This document shows, piece after piece, positions 6,562 to 8,296 of a stretch of DNA of 8,296 nucleotides (positions are counted from its first letter, which is position 1; every line of letters starts with the position of its first letter). The notes under the pieces are model-generated. The model saw only the letters and a list, made by a program, of their open reading frames with translations. It was not told the DNA's origin and searched no databases. The DNA lies in the NCBI GenBank assembly GCA_018644745.1, contig JABGPX010000427.1, positions 1-8,296 of the forward strand. The letters run 5' to 3'. The DNA is from Spirochaetales bacterium (lineage in GTDB: Bacteria > Spirochaetota > Spirochaetia > ARS1246). The position numbers were made by a program, and so were the translations under genes.

Positions 6562-6879
6562 GGTTTTTCTCGATGGAAGTATACATGAGAGTGTCCGTCA
6601 TCATATAATGCAGGCTTTCCACAAATCCTGTCGCCATTACCGCCATGCTTCCGATCATTCACCGCTTAATTATCACCCTTGACTCATCCAGTGTCTCGTG
6701 CCTCAATATTCACCATGGAATGGTTACTATTCAAAAGGTTTTACACCAGATGAGTTTCAAGGTCGACGTCAAAGGACCGCAAAGATCATTGGCCGCGACG
6801 CGGGTACGCTTACGCAGGGCGATGTTGAACTCATGATGATGCAACCGAGCCAATTCCCAATATAAAAGGACGGAAACAT
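6562..6879. other. Divergent intergenic region between kinase and ADP-ribosylglycohydrolase
   Basis: With the kinase promoter and leader this gap is about 340 bp. The left part (6562-6697) shows no recognisable RNA gene, long repeat or clear plus-strand promoter; TTGACT at 6679 lacks a good -10 partner. A 40-codon minus-strand frame (6536-6658, starting MIGSMAVMATGFVESLHY) has no good ribosome binding site and its stop codon overlaps the kinase -10 box. The right part contains the open frame at 6698-6865, listed separately. TATAAA at 6861-6866 resembles a -10 box, but no -35 lies at the right distance, so the promoter of the plus-strand operon is not identified. Confidence 0.5.
6698..6865 (+). 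pseudogene. 55-codon open frame, probable small gene or C-terminal gene remnant
   Basis: The frame is open from 6683 to a TAA at 6863-6865; GTG at 6698 is the only upstream start-like codon and has no ribosome binding site. The translation, VPQYSPWNGYYSKGF then TPDEFQGRRQRTAKIIGRDA and TLTQGDVELMMMQPSQFPI, has a mixed charged and hydrophobic composition more like real protein than the other frames here. The absence of an ATG start and of a binding site suggests a surviving 3' end of a decayed gene, not an active one. It ends 14 bp before the ADP-ribosylglycohydrolase ATG, whose ribosome binding site overlaps its end. No family is recognised, and chance openness over 61 codons is possible. Confidence 0.3.
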
Positions 6880-8211
6880 ATGGAGCAATATAGCAATTAT
6901 CCCGGACTCGCAAAAACCGAAAGTTTGAAATCAATAGTAGATTCGGTAAATTTGTACGCTAAATATCAGCACGAGCTTGGCTCTGACGGAATTGAAAAAA
7001 TTTTGGATGAAGCTGAACAAGCCTTGAAGGATTGTGTTGATAAAATAAGAGCACTCCCAATAGATAAGAGCATAGAAGAAAAAGAGCCGGATGATATTAC
7101 ATTGATTCATCAAGAACGGCCGCAGGGTCCGAGGAAAATTTGGAATACCTTTGATGAAGATGTGTATAGAGAAAAATTGACAGGTGCGCTATATTCCCGG
7201 CTTGCCGGATGCGTATTAGGATCGATTGTAGAATTCTGGCCAATTGATGAGATGGAGAATTGGGCAAAGCATAACGGTGACGCGTTCCCTCCGCAAAATT
7301 ATTGGTCCAATGCTTTAAAGCCATATAGTCTTAGATATAACTTGAGCCCATGCAGCGACTATACACAAAACCATATGGACGGATGCCCGGTTGATGATGA
7401 TATTATGTATACATTATTGGGCCTGCTCATAGTCGAAGATCATGGAAATGAGTTTAGGGTGGCTGATGTTGCCGAAGCTTGGGGAAAATACCTTCCGTAC
7501 GCGTGTACCGCTGAAAAAATCGCACTAGAAAATATCGAGAAAGGTGTCTCACCGGAGCTCATAGGGGACACAGATAACCCATGCAATCAGTGGATAGGTG
7601 CGGATATTCGTTCTGATCCATTTGCTTATATGGCTCCCGGCTATCCTGAAAAAGCCGCGCAAATGGCATACAACGATGCATATATCAGCCATAGACGAAA
7701 TGGTATCTATGGAGAGATGTTTTTTGCGGCGGCACAATCTGCGGCATTTACAGTAGACAATGCTGTTGAAGCATTGAGAATCGGGCTAACAGAAATACCT
7801 CACGACAGCGCTCTCGCGGGTGAAGTAAGATGGGCGCTGGAAGCGGGTAGGGATATTCATGATTACAAACAGGCGAGGGATGCGGTAGATGTCAGATACA
7901 AAGGAATGCATCGTGTCCATACGATAAACAATGCGGTGCTTACTATCTGGGGGCTGATGATTGGCGGTAATGATATGACAAAAGTTATATCTGAAACGGT
8001 AGCTATGGGCCTCGATAACGACTGTACCGCCGCCACCGCAGGGAGTATCATCGGCGCTATTGTAGGCAAAAAGGGTGTTCCGGAACATTGGTATAAAAAC
8101 TTTAATAATAAGGTATATTCCTATCTGAACATACACAAAGAATTTGCAATTGATGATTTAGTAAATAGATTTGCGACGCAAGCCAAAAGAATTCATTCGG
8201 CAGATATGTAA
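6880..8211 (+). CDS. ADP-ribosylglycohydrolase family protein
   Basis: A 443-residue protein with the full set of family motifs. After a helical N-terminus (1-90, with EPDDITLIHQERPQGPRKIW) come GALYSRLAGCVLGSIVEF (102-119, the equivalent of the usual GxxxGDxxG region), VDDDIMYTLLGL (171-182, acidic metal-binding cluster), AWGKYLPYACTAEKIALEN (200-218), NQWIGADIRSDPFAY (236-250), YISHRRNGIYGEMFFAAA (268-285) and MGLDNDCTAATAGSIIGA (376-393, second metal site with Asp379 and Asp381). Known members use paired Mg ions to remove ADP-ribose from proteins or small molecules; in this bacterial clade the substrate is largely undefined, and a nucleoside or sugar hydrolase role is possible. It is predicted cytoplasmic. 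The start has AAGGA 10 bases upstream. The next gene begins 29 bp later on the same strand, so co-transcription is likely. Confidence 0.93.
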   Translation: MEQYSNYPGLAKTESLKSIVDSVNLYAKYQHELGSDGIEKILDEAEQALKDCVDKIRALPIDKSIEEKEPDDITLIHQERPQGPRKIWNTFDEDVYREKLTGALYSRLAGCVLGSIVEFWPIDEMENWAKHNGDAFPPQNYWSNALKPYSLRYNLSPCSDYTQNHMDGCPVDDDIMYTLLGLLIVEDHGNEFRVADVAEAWGKYLPYACTAEKIALENIEKGVSPELIGDTDNPCNQWIGADIRSDPFAYMAPGYPEKAAQMAYNDAYISHRRNGIYGEMFFAAAQSAAFTVDNAVEALRIGLTEIPHDSALAGEVRWALEAGRDIHDYKQARDAVDVRYKGMHRVHTINNAVLTIWGLMIGGNDMTKVISETVAMGLDNDCTAATAGSIIGAIVGKKGVPEHWYKNFNNKVYSYLNIHKEFAIDDLVNRFATQAKRIHSADM

Positions 8212-8240
8212 CTTTCCCGACGGCTAATGCAGGGAGCAAA

Positions 8241-8296
8241 ATGCATTCAATCAATGAACCAGCAAAAGAAATCCCGATTGTGCATGAGACGGATAT
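8241..8296 (+). CDS. Start of probable FAD-dependent oxidoreductase, cut by window edge
   Basis: Eighteen codons are visible from an ATG preceded by AGGGAG 5 bases upstream. The residues MHSINEPAKEIPIVHETD match the lead-in (…IPV..E.DVLVVGGGPAG) that commonly precedes the dinucleotide-binding loop in FAD-dependent oxidoreductases. The loop itself lies past the window edge, so the assignment is tentative. The gene follows the ADP-ribosylglycohydrolase by 29 bp with no terminator between them. Confidence 0.5.
   Translation, partial: MHSINEPAKEIPIVHETD

Noticed and set aside
6536..6658. Minus-strand 40-codon ORF beginning MIGSMAVMATG
   Set aside because: No good ribosome binding site, and its stop codon lies in the kinase -10 box; chance openness is more likely.
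6488..6836. Plus-strand ORFs over the kinase start and the intergenic region
   Set aside because: Low-complexity His/Ser/Arg-rich translations without ribosome binding sites; they are shadows of other frames.
1..8296. CRISPR array, insertion sequence, tRNA or rRNA gene
   Set aside because: No regularly spaced direct repeats, transposase motifs, paired terminal repeats or cloverleaf-like sequences were found on reading either strand.

Overview
The window reads as a bacterial chromosome fragment of moderate GC. A seven-transmembrane (7TMR-DISM type) histidine kinase with a LuxR-type regulator, a TPR protein carrying the PxxFGGNP motif, an AbiEi-type antitoxin and an ADP-ribosylglycohydrolase of the large '…TAEK…NGIYGEMF…' clade would together suit a spirochaete (Spirochaetota). 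That assignment is inference from gene content only; no rRNA or tRNA gene is present to test it.

Layout, right to left on the minus strand. A promoter (-35 TTTACA, 17 bp, -10 TAGTAT) at 6533-6561 drives a membrane histidine kinase (4680-6518). A NarL/FixJ response regulator follows (3998-4624), then a 45-residue putative lipoprotein with an excellent ribosome binding site (3724-3861). A clean intrinsic terminator (3655-3692) closes the unit. About 50 bp further on, an extended -10 promoter (3596-3604) starts a second unit: a membrane-anchored beta-propeller-like protein with a Tudor/Agenet-like tail (1726-3546), a secreted TPR protein (972-1721), and a third short reading frame (601-951) broken by one in-frame TAA. 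A separate near-consensus promoter with a perfect 11-bp inverted repeat (510-554) then drives an AbiEi-type antitoxin gene that runs off the left edge. Its expected toxin partner would lie outside the window.

On the plus strand, the 340-bp divergent region (6540-6879) has no clear plus-strand promoter but holds a 55-codon open frame that looks like a small gene or gene remnant (6698-6865). It is followed by the ADP-ribosylglycohydrolase (6880-8211) and, 29 bp later, by the start of what is probably an FAD-dependent oxidoreductase (8241 onward). These last two look like one operon.

The least familiar parts are the two-component unit ending in a tiny lipoprotein and the propeller/Tudor-TPR-short ORF envelope cassette. 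Both are well delimited by promoters and a terminator, but neither function can be named from sequence alone. The other genes are members of known families.
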